A stretch of 64,000 nt of DNA from Candidatus Obscuribacterales bacterium. GTDB lineage: Bacteria > Cyanobacteriota > Vampirovibrionia > Obscuribacterales > Obscuribacteraceae. The translations under genes were made by a program, and so were the position numbers. The stretch is from assembly GCA_019750335.1 (NCBI GenBank), contig JAIEOQ010000001.1:143460-207459 (forward strand), in the 5' to 3' direction. Below the pieces are notes generated by a model. That model saw only the letters and a list, made by a program, of their open reading frames with translations, ran no database searches and was not told where the DNA came from. Of this stretch, positions 8,642-16,980 are shown in pieces. The first letter of the stretch is position 1, and each line of letters opens with the position of its first letter.

Positions 8642-10210
8642 ATGCCCTCAGTTTTAGTTAGTGTGTCTGACAAGGCTGGATTAGAGAATTTCGTACGCCG
8701 GCTGGAGCGCTTTGATGATCTTAAACTGATCGCTACCGGCAATACAGCCAAATTTCTCATTGAAAAAGGTTTTGCTTGTACTAAAGTTGAAGACCTGACT
8801 AAATTTCCGGAAATATTGTCCGGGCGCGTAAAAACTCTGCACCCGAAAGTTCTTGGTGGCATACTTGCCCGCTCCTCACAAGAAGATCGCGACTGCTTAG
8901 CCGAGCATGAAATTGAAGAGATCGATATGGTTGTCGTCAATCTTTATCCGTTCGAGCTCAAAGTAAAAGAAGAGCTATCCGAGCCGGATATGGTTGAGCA
9001 TATCGACATCGGCGGTGTCACTTTGTTGCGTGCAGCAGCCAAAAATTTTGAGCGTGTTGCAGTAGTGTCGGATCCATCTCAATACGATCATGTGATTGAA
9101 TCCCTTGATGCCAATAATGGTAAGTCGACTATTGGTCTGCGTAAAGAGCTGGCCCATGCTGCTTTTCTGCGTACGGCACAATATGATGCCAGCATCTCTT
9201 CTTATTTGAATCGAACTCTTGAGCATGATGGTTTGGAAGGTTATATGCCGCAAACCATGCTTCTAAAGCTGGAAAAACATCAAGATTTACGTTACGGCGA
9301 GAATCCCCATCATGCTGCAGCCTGGTATTCATCAGCTGAATCGACTGCCGCTTATAAAACTCCCTTTCCGCCTTTTAAGCAATTGCAAGGCAAAGAGATG
9401 TCTTCCAACAACATCACTGATGTTTATGCTCTAAATAATGTTCTTAAAGGGATGCCTAAAGCTTGTGCTTGCATCATTAAACATAATAATCCTTGCGGTG
9501 TCGCTGTTGACGACGATTTATTCAAAGCTTATCAAAAGGCATACGACTGTGATCCAATCTCTGCTTTTGGCGGTATCTATGGATTTACAACTGAAGTGAC
9601 TGAGGAGTTAGCGAACAAAATAATTGAAAATTTTGTTGAGATCGTTGCTGCTCCGGCCTTTAGCAAAGGAGCTTTAGCGGCGTTTGCTAAAAAGAAAAAT
9701 CTGCGTGTATTGCGTTTGGCGCCGGAAATTTTAGCCGGGGGCACCAAGCAACTCACTTATCTTAAGGACCTTAAAGAGTACGGATTTATTGCCGAGCGTG
9801 AACTTGAGCCGATTGTTACTGCGGATCGTTTTCACGCGGTTACTGAAGTTCAGCTTGAAGCAAAATATAAAGACGACGTGCAATTTGCTTGGAATGTAGT
9901 TCGCCATCTGACTTCGAACGCTATTTTTATCGCTAAAGAAGGCTGCTCCGTTGGCATTGGTATCGGTCAAACAAACCGAGTGCAATCTGTGCGTATTGCT
10001 TTGCAGCAAGCGGGTAATAACGCTAAAGGTGCGGTAATGGCCAGTGATGCTTTCTTCCCGGCTACGGATAATATTGAAGCAGCAGCTGCTGCCGGTGTTA
10101 AAGTGATAATTCAACCTGGTGGTAGCATTAAAGACCAAGATGTTATTGCCGCCTGCAACGCTGCCGGTATTTGTATGGTCTTTACCGGGCAACGCTGCTT
10201 TAGACATTAG
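8642..10210 (+). CDS. purH: AICAR transformylase / IMP cyclohydrolase
   Basis: Bifunctional enzyme for the last two steps to IMP. The N-terminal MGS-like cyclohydrolase domain shows SVSDKAGLENFV and GRVKTLHPKVLGGILAR. The C-terminal formyltransferase shows RYGENPHHAAAWY (near residue 220), the catalytic KHNNPCGVAV, AFGGIYGF and the closing QPGGSIKDQDVI. I start at ATG 8642, which follows AAAGGAG at a good distance, giving 522 residues; a longer in-frame start would run into purM. It ends the pur run. Only about 60 bases and no T-tract hairpin lie before the next gene, so readthrough is possible. Confidence 0.96.
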   Translation: MPSVLVSVSDKAGLENFVRRLERFDDLKLIATGNTAKFLIEKGFACTKVEDLTKFPEILSGRVKTLHPKVLGGILARSSQEDRDCLAEHEIEEIDMVVVNLYPFELKVKEELSEPDMVEHIDIGGVTLLRAAAKNFERVAVVSDPSQYDHVIESLDANNGKSTIGLRKELAHAAFLRTAQYDASISSYLNRTLEHDGLEGYMPQTMLLKLEKHQDLRYGENPHHAAAWYSSAESTAAYKTPFPPFKQLQGKEMSSNNITDVYALNNVLKGMPKACACIIKHNNPCGVAVDDDLFKAYQKAYDCDPISAFGGIYGFTTEVTEELANKIIENFVEIVAAPAFSKGALAAFAKKKNLRVLRLAPEILAGGTKQLTYLKDLKEYGFIAERELEPIVTADRFHAVTEVQLEAKYKDDVQFAWNVVRHLTSNAIFIAKEGCSVGIGIGQTNRVQSVRIALQQAGNNAKGAVMASDAFFPATDNIEAAAAAGVKVIIQPGGSIKDQDVIAACNAAGICMVFTGQRCFRH

Positions 10211-10271
10211 ATATTATTACCTGACCTTGGGTATATACTCCTAGTCCGTCGGGTTTGGAGTGAGTCTTGTT

Positions 10272-11516
10272 ATGGTTCAGCCGCGCGATGTTATTGTGCA
10301 AACTGATGTTGATTCAGACCAAGCTGTGGACAAAGCGGATCCCTGGCAAGCTGAACGAGGAGAAACATATGGTGCTCCTCCGGCGACACGCCAGGAAGAA
10401 CCAATTGAGGTTACAGCGGAAAATGGGAAAGCTTTGTTTGTCAGCAGCGAATCGCGCTTTAAAGACGATTTGCAAGGACATTTGGCTAAAACCGGTGAAC
10501 TAAAAGGCGTAGATCTTTCCAGCTTTGATTTGTCCGGCGTTGATTTCAGCGATTCAAACCTTGCCGGTAGTACTTTGGGACCGCGCAGTGAAGGCGCTCG
10601 ATTTGATTCGACGAATCTTTCCGGCGCTACTTTTAGAGACGGTCATCTGTCTGGTAACAATTTGAATTTTGCCAAGTTTTCCAAAACACTGTTTGAAAAT
10701 GTCAAATTTGATGGCGTTGTGCCGATTGGTGCCGACTTTCAAGGCGCAACTTTTAGCGGCGGTAGTCTTGCCGGCATGGATTTTTTTCGCTACCCGCTCT
10801 CCGGCGTAACTTTGAATGATGTGAAATTGGAGCAGGTTAATTTTAGCGAAGCCGATCTTAGCGGTGCCACCATCAAAGATTGCGATTTGCGCTATGCCTC
10901 TTTTGATTATACTAATTTGACCAATGCAACTATTGAGAATGTGCAGATTGGCGAACGCGCTTTTAGCGGTGATATGCGTTTGAACGGTGCCAAAATCAGA
11001 AACTGTGATTTAAGAGATGTGGATATGACCGGCTGGACCTTAAAGGGAGCCAAATTTGATAGTGTCGATCTGCGTGGAGCCGTGATTGAGGCTGATTCAG
11101 CTAAAGCGTTGCGCGATACTCAATTTAGCAATTGCGATTTAAGAGAGACTGAGCTAGTTGGTGATTTTTCCACCGTTAAATTTATAAATTGCGATCTTGC
11201 CGGTAAAGATCTTTCCGAGCTGAATATTTCTCGAGCTAATTTTGACGGTTGTGATTTATCTACGGTTATTTTGCCGCTGGACCCCGATGGCAGCGATGAA
11301 ACAAGAGAGCAAATTGAAACACAATCCGGAATCGATTGGGACAAACTAAGCACTCATTTGCAGAAGCTAGGACAAATGTCCGAGTTGGATAAGACCTTGG
11401 CGGCTGAATATATGCGTCGAGGCGATCTTTTGCGAAAAGATGGCAGTAATAAAGACAAGACGTTTGCAGTCAGTATTGTGGAAAGTTTTGGTATCCGTAC
11501 AAGCTTAAATCCATAA
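10272..11516 (+). CDS. Pentapeptide-repeat protein
   Basis: About 414 residues. An acidic, low-complexity N-terminus of roughly 75 residues is followed by many A(D/N)LXX-type units, for example LKGVDLSSFDLSGVDFSDSN, NLSGATFRDG and ADLSGATIKD. These are expected to fold as a right-handed quadrilateral beta helix. A helical, repeat-free C-terminus of about 80 residues follows. There is no signal peptide or membrane segment, so a cytoplasmic protein is likely. Members of this family do many things (DNA mimicry, scaffolding) and the repeats alone do not reveal a function. I prefer ATG 10272, since GGAG at 10257-10260 would overlap the in-frame GTG at 10260. It lies 61 bases after purH and could be co-transcribed. 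Confidence 0.8.
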   Translation: MVQPRDVIVQTDVDSDQAVDKADPWQAERGETYGAPPATRQEEPIEVTAENGKALFVSSESRFKDDLQGHLAKTGELKGVDLSSFDLSGVDFSDSNLAGSTLGPRSEGARFDSTNLSGATFRDGHLSGNNLNFAKFSKTLFENVKFDGVVPIGADFQGATFSGGSLAGMDFFRYPLSGVTLNDVKLEQVNFSEADLSGATIKDCDLRYASFDYTNLTNATIENVQIGERAFSGDMRLNGAKIRNCDLRDVDMTGWTLKGAKFDSVDLRGAVIEADSAKALRDTQFSNCDLRETELVGDFSTVKFINCDLAGKDLSELNISRANFDGCDLSTVILPLDPDGSDETREQIETQSGIDWDKLSTHLQKLGQMSELDKTLAAEYMRRGDLLRKDGSNKDKTFAVSIVESFGIRTSLNP

Positions 11517-11544
11517 ATTTCAAACATATTTCAAGCTTATTTGA

Positions 11545-11820
11545 CATTTATGGCGCAATTATGAAGGCAAACTTTTAGAAACTCACAAAATAAATGGCAT
11601 TGTCATAACCAATGATTTGGTAGGTCATGTGCTGACCAGAGATAATGACGGCGAAGTAATTGGTGCAGGTTATCCTGAAGATCCTCAAGTTCGGCAGCGT
11701 TCAGTTACTCGTGAAAACGGCGTAATTACCTCAATGACACATTATCCGGTTAACGGTGATGCTATTGATTCTACGCGTGTTATAGAAAATGGTGCTTACA
11801 CCAACAAATGGTTATATTGA
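11545..11820 (+). pseudogene. Orphan 3' fragment of an unknown gene
   Basis: A reading frame is open from just after a TGA at 11542 to a TGA at 11818-11820. Its translation is protein-like: WRNYEGKLLETHKINGIV runs into VLTRDNDGEVIGAGYPEDP and ends GAYTNKWLY. No plausible initiation codon or ribosome site precedes the coding-like part. The only in-frame candidate is a TTG at 11617, which would cut the segment in two. I read this as the surviving tail of a longer gene whose 5' part was lost, perhaps when the adjoining pentapeptide gene or the O-antigen-ligase gene was placed here. The repeating charged-turn pattern suggests a beta-rich repeat domain, but no family is recognised. It could instead be a short gene starting at TTG. 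Confidence 0.4.
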
Positions 11821-11871
11821 GCATCAAAGTTTTGCTGATTCGTTTAGAAAAAACAGATGATTGGCTCGAGA

Positions 11872-13167
11872 TTATAAAAGTCCAAGCAAAAACCACTGAG
11901 CAAGCCGAACTTGCGCTGCACCGAAATTGTACTCGAAAAGTCCTGATACAACCATGGCCATTGTGCCGCCAAGGAGTCCGATCAGAATCCCTGAGCGAAC
12001 GTTATCTTGAGCCGACAGGTTTGCTTTTAATTCTTTGCTGCCGTAGATAAGTATACTGGCTAACAAATAAATGAAGCTGGCGAGGCCGAGTAAGCCAGTT
12101 GCGGCAAGCATATGAAAATAATTGCTGTGTCCATGATTGAGATCTACCGAAACACCTGGCACTATCGCTTCTTTGATATCGAAATGCGGGAAACGAAAAA
12201 TACCGGTACCGAAAAGCGGCGATTGTTTGAATATATCAATACAGCTTTTCCAGATGGTCAAACGCGCTTGAACGCTGACATCTTTGGCTCCTGATAAAGT
12301 CGCAAATAAACTGTTTATCCGGATTTGAACTACTGGTACGAAAGCCCATAGGGCTGTGCAAAGAGCGCTTAAAGCCAATAAAACTTTTAGCATCAACTTC
12401 CAGGAGCGTAAGCAGGCCACGGTCAAAATGCCGAATAATACTCCAAGCCAGGCGCTGCGTTCGGCGGCAAAAAGCACTCCGGCGAAATTAGCCAAAACAA
12501 TAAATGAAAATACAAAAGGATTTTGCAACGACACAATTGCTGATCTGAATCTTTCGGGAACTGTCTGCGCTGCTTGTTTATATGAGCCGGCAAATAAAAG
12601 CCCTAACGAGAGTAAGCTGAAAAGCTGCATTTGTCCGGCGAAAGCCATCGGTCCGCCAAGAAATCCCGTGCCTTGCAAATATTTGTAGCCTAAATGAATA
12701 TCGAAGACTTGCTGAACGGTTCCCCAGATTCCGGCTATGGCCGAAACCGTAAGTAAAAGCCAAACAGCGAGCATGGCTGTTTGGCGGCTATGGGTGAAAA
12801 CATGATAGGCCCAAAAATAGGGAAGCAGGCTTTTGAAATTCTCCAGAGATTTTAAAGACATGGAAAGAGAGTGCAGTCCAATATTGCCGTATGTTTCGGA
12901 ACCGTTGAAAAACCCCGATATCATAAGCGCGGCTGCATACAGCATGAGTGGTACCGTAAGTGGTGCGCTATTTCTGAGGCTAAAATTGAACTCTTGATTT
13001 TTGTAATCATGGAGTAAGGATAAGCCCCAAAGCAAAATGCCTATCATTAGCAATACATATGATGCAGTCATCGACAAAGGTAAGCTTATGGCATATAAAA
13101 CTGCAACTATTTCTTCGCAACGTAAGAGCAATAGCTTTGTGTTTGAGATTTTGTTTGGCGCTGCCAT
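11872..13167 (-). CDS. O-antigen ligase/polymerase-like membrane protein
   Basis: 431-residue integral membrane protein with roughly ten to twelve hydrophobic segments. A large loop near residues 290-345 carries LFGTGIFRFPHF and the family signature DLNHGHSNYFHMLAATGLLG. This pattern is that of the Wzy/WaaL (O-antigen ligase) superfamily, which moves or polymerises lipid-linked glycans on the outer face of the inner membrane. The sequence cannot show whether it joins O-antigen, another polysaccharide or glycosylates protein. The ATG lies two bases after the trpS stop, so it is probably expressed with trpS and the small basic protein upstream. No other glycan gene is nearby. Confidence 0.82.
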   Translation of the reverse strand: MAAPNKISNTKLLLLRCEEIVAVLYAISLPLSMTASYVLLMIGILLWGLSLLHDYKNQEFNFSLRNSAPLTVPLMLYAAALMISGFFNGSETYGNIGLHSLSMSLKSLENFKSLLPYFWAYHVFTHSRQTAMLAVWLLLTVSAIAGIWGTVQQVFDIHLGYKYLQGTGFLGGPMAFAGQMQLFSLLSLGLLFAGSYKQAAQTVPERFRSAIVSLQNPFVFSFIVLANFAGVLFAAERSAWLGVLFGILTVACLRSWKLMLKVLLALSALCTALWAFVPVVQIRINSLFATLSGAKDVSVQARLTIWKSCIDIFKQSPLFGTGIFRFPHFDIKEAIVPGVSVDLNHGHSNYFHMLAATGLLGLASFIYLLASILIYGSKELKANLSAQDNVRSGILIGLLGGTMAMVVSGLFEYNFGAAQVRLAQWFLLGLL

Positions 13168-13169
13168 GA

Positions 13170-14198
13170 TTAGACCCAGCGCGTGAGACCCATCAGGTCG
13201 CGAACGCCGTTAAGAGTTTCTTGGGCGGTTTTGCGGGCTTTGTTGTTTCCGTGTTCGAGAATTTTGCGTACTCTTTCCGGATCTTGAGCCAGAGTTTCGC
13301 GTTTTTCTCTAATTGGACGCATGAAGTCGTTGATCAATCCGGCAAGACGAGTTTTGCAATCAACACAACCGATTTGGGCCGATTCGCATTCTGTTTTTAC
13401 TTGTTCAGTTATATTCGAGCCGAAGATCTGATAGAGCGGCCAGGGTACTTCGCACAGATCCGTATGGCCGGGATCCGCTTTTGCGATGCGGGTGCGATCA
13501 GTGATCGCTTGTTTGACCTTTTTTATCGTGTCGGCTTCGCTATCGGCCAGTTTAATATCGTTGTTGTAGGACTTGCCCATTTTTTGTCCGTCAACACCCT
13601 TCAATAATGGTGTTGATGTAAATTTAGGCTGCGGTTCCGGGAAAAAATCCGTATTGAAAATATGGTTGAAACGTCTGACCGTGTCACGAGCAAACTCAAG
13701 ATGGGAAGCTTGGTCTTTGCCTACCGGTACTAAGTTCGCTCTGAAAGTGAGAATGTCCGAAGTCATCAACACCGGATAACCTAAAAGTCCGTAAGTGACC
13801 TTTTCTTTAGCTTCAGCTTCATCAGCGGCCAGCATTTTTACCATGTCTTTGAGCGTCGGCTCTCGCTCCACCCAATTCTGTGGAGTAATCATCGACAGCA
13901 AAAGATGCAGTTCGGCTATTTCAGGTACGGCCGACTGCACGTAGATTGTGGCAATCTCAGGATTTATACCTGTAGATAACCAATCGAGAGCAATTTCATG
14001 AATGTTGCCAGCAATCTCACCGGTATTCTGATACTTAGTGGTGAGAGCGTGCCAATCAACTATTGAAAAGTACGATTCATATTTGTCTTGAAATTCAAGC
14101 CAATTAAGAAGGGCACCGAAATAGTGCCCCAGGTGCAAACGTCCGGTTGGGCGCATACCGGACATAATGCGCTGAATTTTTGCCGCCGGCTGGCTCAA
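13170..14198 (-). CDS. trpS: Tryptophanyl-tRNA synthetase
   Basis: Class I aminoacyl-tRNA synthetase that charges tRNA-Trp. The N-terminus IMSGMRPTGRLHLGHYFGA contains the HIGH-type signature (HLGH). The KMSKS-type loop reads KMGKSYNNDIKL near residue 208. Length (342 residues) is normal. The start is TTG 14198, three bases after the preceding small gene, with GGAAAGG about ten bases upstream. An internal ATG (residue 12) would remove the lead-in to the signature but is possible. It is the middle gene of a three-gene minus-strand cluster. Confidence 0.95.
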   Translation of the reverse strand: MSQPAAKIQRIMSGMRPTGRLHLGHYFGALLNWLEFQDKYESYFSIVDWHALTTKYQNTGEIAGNIHEIALDWLSTGINPEIATIYVQSAVPEIAELHLLLSMITPQNWVEREPTLKDMVKMLAADEAEAKEKVTYGLLGYPVLMTSDILTFRANLVPVGKDQASHLEFARDTVRRFNHIFNTDFFPEPQPKFTSTPLLKGVDGQKMGKSYNNDIKLADSEADTIKKVKQAITDRTRIAKADPGHTDLCEVPWPLYQIFGSNITEQVKTECESAQIGCVDCKTRLAGLINDFMRPIREKRETLAQDPERVRKILEHGNNKARKTAQETLNGVRDLMGLTRWV

Positions 14199-14201
14199 GT
14201 T

Positions 14202-14315
14202 TTAGCCCTTTCCGCCTTGTGATTTAGCGATCGCTTGACGAACGCGTTCTTTTTGGCGCTCGAGTTTAGCTTTACGGCGAGTTCTTTTAATCCGGGCGTT
14301 GTACTTGGCGGTCAT
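14202..14315 (-). CDS. 37-residue, very basic protein upstream of trpS
   Basis: A short frame begins with ATG at 14315, preceded by AGGAG seven bases upstream, and ends with TAA three bases before trpS. The product starts MTAKYNARIKRTRRKAKLER and continues with QKERVRQAIAK. It is rich in Arg and Lys and looks like one long amphipathic helix. Size, charge and the company of a tRNA synthetase recall small ribosomal or RNA-binding proteins, but I cannot match it to a named family. The good ribosome site, tight spacing and clean helical composition support a real gene that length-based gene finders would miss. Confidence 0.65.
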   Translation of the reverse strand: MTAKYNARIKRTRRKAKLERQKERVRQAIAKSQGGKG

Positions 14316-14531
14316 TAGGCGCTCCTAACATTTGAGTGACAATCAGAGACTGAATATATCAGATCAGATAGCTGATCCCGCCTAACTTTCCATATAAGTA
14401 AAGTAGGAACTCTATCCAGTGGGCTGGCTAATTTTACAAAAGTTAATCTTTCTCTTGACTGCTAGAGCTGCTCGGGATCTGGGTAAAAGTTATACAGAGA
14501 GACTTATAGGATTCAGTGGAGTACTCAAACG

Positions 14532-15494
14532 GTGGCTTCAAAAATGACACAGCAGTTATCTGAGGACTGGGCCGAAGTATCTTTATTCGAGCCTGAGGAT
14601 TCGGATGCCCTTGCTGATCCCGCCGAAGAAGTCGGACCTCTTGCGACAAAAGAAGAGTCATCTTTCACTGAGGATTCGGTGCGTCTTTATTTGCGTGAGA
14701 TTGGGCGAGTAAAGATGATCAAGCCGGACGAAGAGATTGAGCTCGCTCGTTGTATTGCTAAAGGCGATGAGAAAGCCAAGAAAAAGCTTATTCAAGCTAA
14801 TTTGCGCTTAGTCATTTCAATTGCAAAAAAATATGTAAATCGGGGCCTACCCTTTCAGGATTTGATTCAGGAAGGCAATTTAGGCTTGATTCGTGCTGCC
14901 GAAAAGTTTGATCATACTAAAGGTTTCAAATTCAGCACTTATGCAACCTGGTGGATTCGTCAAGCGATAAGCCGTGGACTTGCCGATAAATCCCGGACGA
15001 TCAGAGTGCCGGTGCACATGGTTGAATCCATTAATAAGATGAAAAAGGCAAGCGCTAAGCTCTCGCAAGCTCTCGGTAGAAAGCCGACGGAGCAGGAACT
15101 GGCTGCGACCATGGAGCTTTCTGTTTCAAAGGTGCAAGAAATCGTCCAGGCCGATCGTGAGCCAATCTCAATGGAGATGCCTCTCAATCGTGACGATGAA
15201 ACTTATATCGGAGATTTGATTGAGGACAGTGAGTCGGCGCGGCCCGACGCTAACACTGAAGAGCAACTTATGCGTCAAGACCTCAACCGCATGCTTAGCC
15301 AATTAACACCACGTGAGAGGGATATCATGCACCTTCGCTATGGTTTGGAAGACGGGCGGCAAAGAACTTTGGAAGAAGTAGGAAGGCTTTTTAATATTAC
15401 TCGTGAACGTGTACGTCAAATCGAGCATAAGGCTTTTCGGAAGCTGCGTCAGCCTGCCTGGTCAGGTAAGCTATCCGGTTATCTGGAAGAGTAG
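14532..15494 (+). CDS. rpoD: Primary (or group 2) sigma-70 factor
   Basis: RNA polymerase sigma factor of 320 residues. Region 1.2 ([16 protein letters not shown]) is near residue 48. Region 2 ([20 protein letters not shown], then [13 protein letters not shown]) is near 95-150 and region 3 ([16 protein letters not shown]) near 157. Region 4.2 with [20 protein letters not shown] is near 280. There is no large region 1.1, only a short acidic N-terminus, as in compact SigA proteins. It could be a group 2 paralogue, since the window cannot show others. GTG 14532 follows GGAG by ten bases; ATG 14544 is an alternative. The 216-base gap upstream is divergent from the trpS cluster and holds a six-base-arm inverted repeat at 14362-14377, but no convincing promoter. 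Confidence 0.92.
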   Translation: MASKMTQQLSEDWAEVSLFEPEDSDALADPAEEVGPLATKEESSFTEDSVRLYLREIGRVKMIKPDEEIELARCIAKGDEKAKKKLIQANLRLVISIAKKYVNRGLPFQDLIQEGNLGLIRAAEKFDHTKGFKFSTYATWWIRQAISRGLADKSRTIRVPVHMVESINKMKKASAKLSQALGRKPTEQELAATMELSVSKVQEIVQADREPISMEMPLNRDDETYIGDLIEDSESARPDANTEEQLMRQDLNRMLSQLTPRERDIMHLRYGLEDGRQRTLEEVGRLFNITRERVRQIEHKAFRKLRQPAWSGKLSGYLEE

Positions 15495-15579
15495 GCTATT
15501 TCTTAACAACAGATTTTTAGGGTCGCCCGGAAGGGTACTAAAGCGGTATCATTAGCTGGCAAAGTAATGGTATCCATCT

Positions 15580-16956
15580 GTGTCCAGCCAAGTCATGATC
15601 GATCTGGAGCAATTGAGCTCCCTCATTGAAGAGGGGGAGAAACAGCGTTTGCGCTTGGTTCTCAATGATCAATATCCGGCTGACCTGGCGGAATGGCTTG
15701 TGGAAATGAGCCCACAGCAACGACTTTCATGCTTTCGACTTTTGGATTTGGATAATGCTTCGGCTGTTTTAGCGGAGCTGGATCCTGATTATCAAAGAGC
15801 TTTGCTTAAAGATCTCGGTGATATCGGTGTCGTTCCGATTATCAGCAAAATGTCACCGGATGACGCGGTTGACTTATTGTCCGAGTTGCCTAAAGAAAAA
15901 GCCAGTTCAATCATTAGCCAGATGGTTGATGATGAAGCTGTCGGTGAGCTCTATGAGCTGATGTCCTTTAAAGAAGACTCCGCCGGTGGAATTATGTCTA
16001 CCGATTATTTGTCGGTCCCGGCAAACATGTCTGTCGAACAGGCGTTGTCACATCTGCGTGAAACATACAAAAAAGAAGAAGAGGAGATCTACGATCTCTT
16101 TGTTGTTGACGAGGAAGAACGTCTTGTCGGACAGTTATCGGTTAAAGAACTTTTGACCGCACCGGCTGATGCGACGGTGGAGAGCCTCATGGACACCGGT
16201 TTTATCAAGGTCTATGTCGATACGGACCAAGAAGAAGCTGCTGAAAAAATTCAAAAATATGACTTGTTATCTTTGCCTGTCGTCAACTCTAACGGTGTGT
16301 TGCGCGGGATCATCACCGCCGATGATGCTATCGACGTTCTGGAAGAAGAAGCGACAGAAGACATTTACCAGACCTCAGGTATCGACGTTACAGCGCCGGA
16401 ATCTGGAGAAAATCTCGGTACGAATACTCGCCAAGCTTTTCGCGCGCGCATTCCCTGGCTTGTAGTAACTTTGCTTATTGAATCTGGCTCGGCAATGGTA
16501 ATCACTCATTTTGATAACGTAATTAAACAAACTGTGATTGCTGCTTCTTTCATGCCGCTACTTACAAGTCTGACCGGCAGCGTCGCTATGCAAAGTACTT
16601 GTATTACTATTCGCGAACAGAAAAAGACTTTTAACTGGAAAAGCGGATTACGTAATGTTTGGCATGAAGTGCGCGTTGGAGCGATGCTTGGTGCGGCTTG
16701 CGGGCTATTGACCTATTTGGTTAGTTATGTGCTTGGGCAAGAGGCCAATCATAATTTAGGATTGATCGTTGGAATTTCTTTGCTTCTGACTATGTCATTG
16801 GGAGCAATCATTGGCACTTTGATACCGATGATTTTCGATCGCATAGGTATAGAGCCGGCTCATGCCAGTGGACCGCTTATCACCAGTGTGCTTGATGTCT
16901 GTACTATGACAATTTATTTGTCGATTGTTCATGCTTTTCTTTCGCACATTTTGTAG
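15580..16956 (+). CDS. mgtE: MgtE-type magnesium transporter/channel
   Basis: 458 residues, the usual MgtE length. An N-terminal helical MgtE_N domain (about residues 25-130, with SPDDAVDLLSELP and EDSAGGIMSTDYLSV) is followed by paired CBS domains (about 140-265). Five membrane helices from about 286 to the C-terminus follow, including MPLLTSLTGSVAMQS and a final PLITSVLDVCTMTIYLS. In the family, cytosolic Mg2+ binds between the N and CBS domains and closes the pore. GTG 15580 is used; ATG 15595 is a possible start and neither has a strong ribosome site. It follows the sigma gene by 85 bases and precedes the carboxylase by 24. Confidence 0.93.
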   Translation: MSSQVMIDLEQLSSLIEEGEKQRLRLVLNDQYPADLAEWLVEMSPQQRLSCFRLLDLDNASAVLAELDPDYQRALLKDLGDIGVVPIISKMSPDDAVDLLSELPKEKASSIISQMVDDEAVGELYELMSFKEDSAGGIMSTDYLSVPANMSVEQALSHLRETYKKEEEEIYDLFVVDEEERLVGQLSVKELLTAPADATVESLMDTGFIKVYVDTDQEEAAEKIQKYDLLSLPVVNSNGVLRGIITADDAIDVLEEEATEDIYQTSGIDVTAPESGENLGTNTRQAFRARIPWLVVTLLIESGSAMVITHFDNVIKQTVIAASFMPLLTSLTGSVAMQSTCITIREQKKTFNWKSGLRNVWHEVRVGAMLGAACGLLTYLVSYVLGQEANHNLGLIVGISLLLTMSLGAIIGTLIPMIFDRIGIEPAHASGPLITSVLDVCTMTIYLSIVHAFLSHIL

Positions 16957-16980
16957 AGTAATGTCCGGAAGATTTGAAAA

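Noticed and set aside
12356..12688. 110-residue plus-strand frame opposite the O-antigen-ligase-like gene
   Set aside because: Antisense to a gene with clear membrane helices and family signature; no ribosome site.
14362..14377. GATCAG/CTGATC inverted repeat upstream of the sigma gene
   Set aside because: Arms of only six bases and no position relative to a convincing promoter; could be chance.
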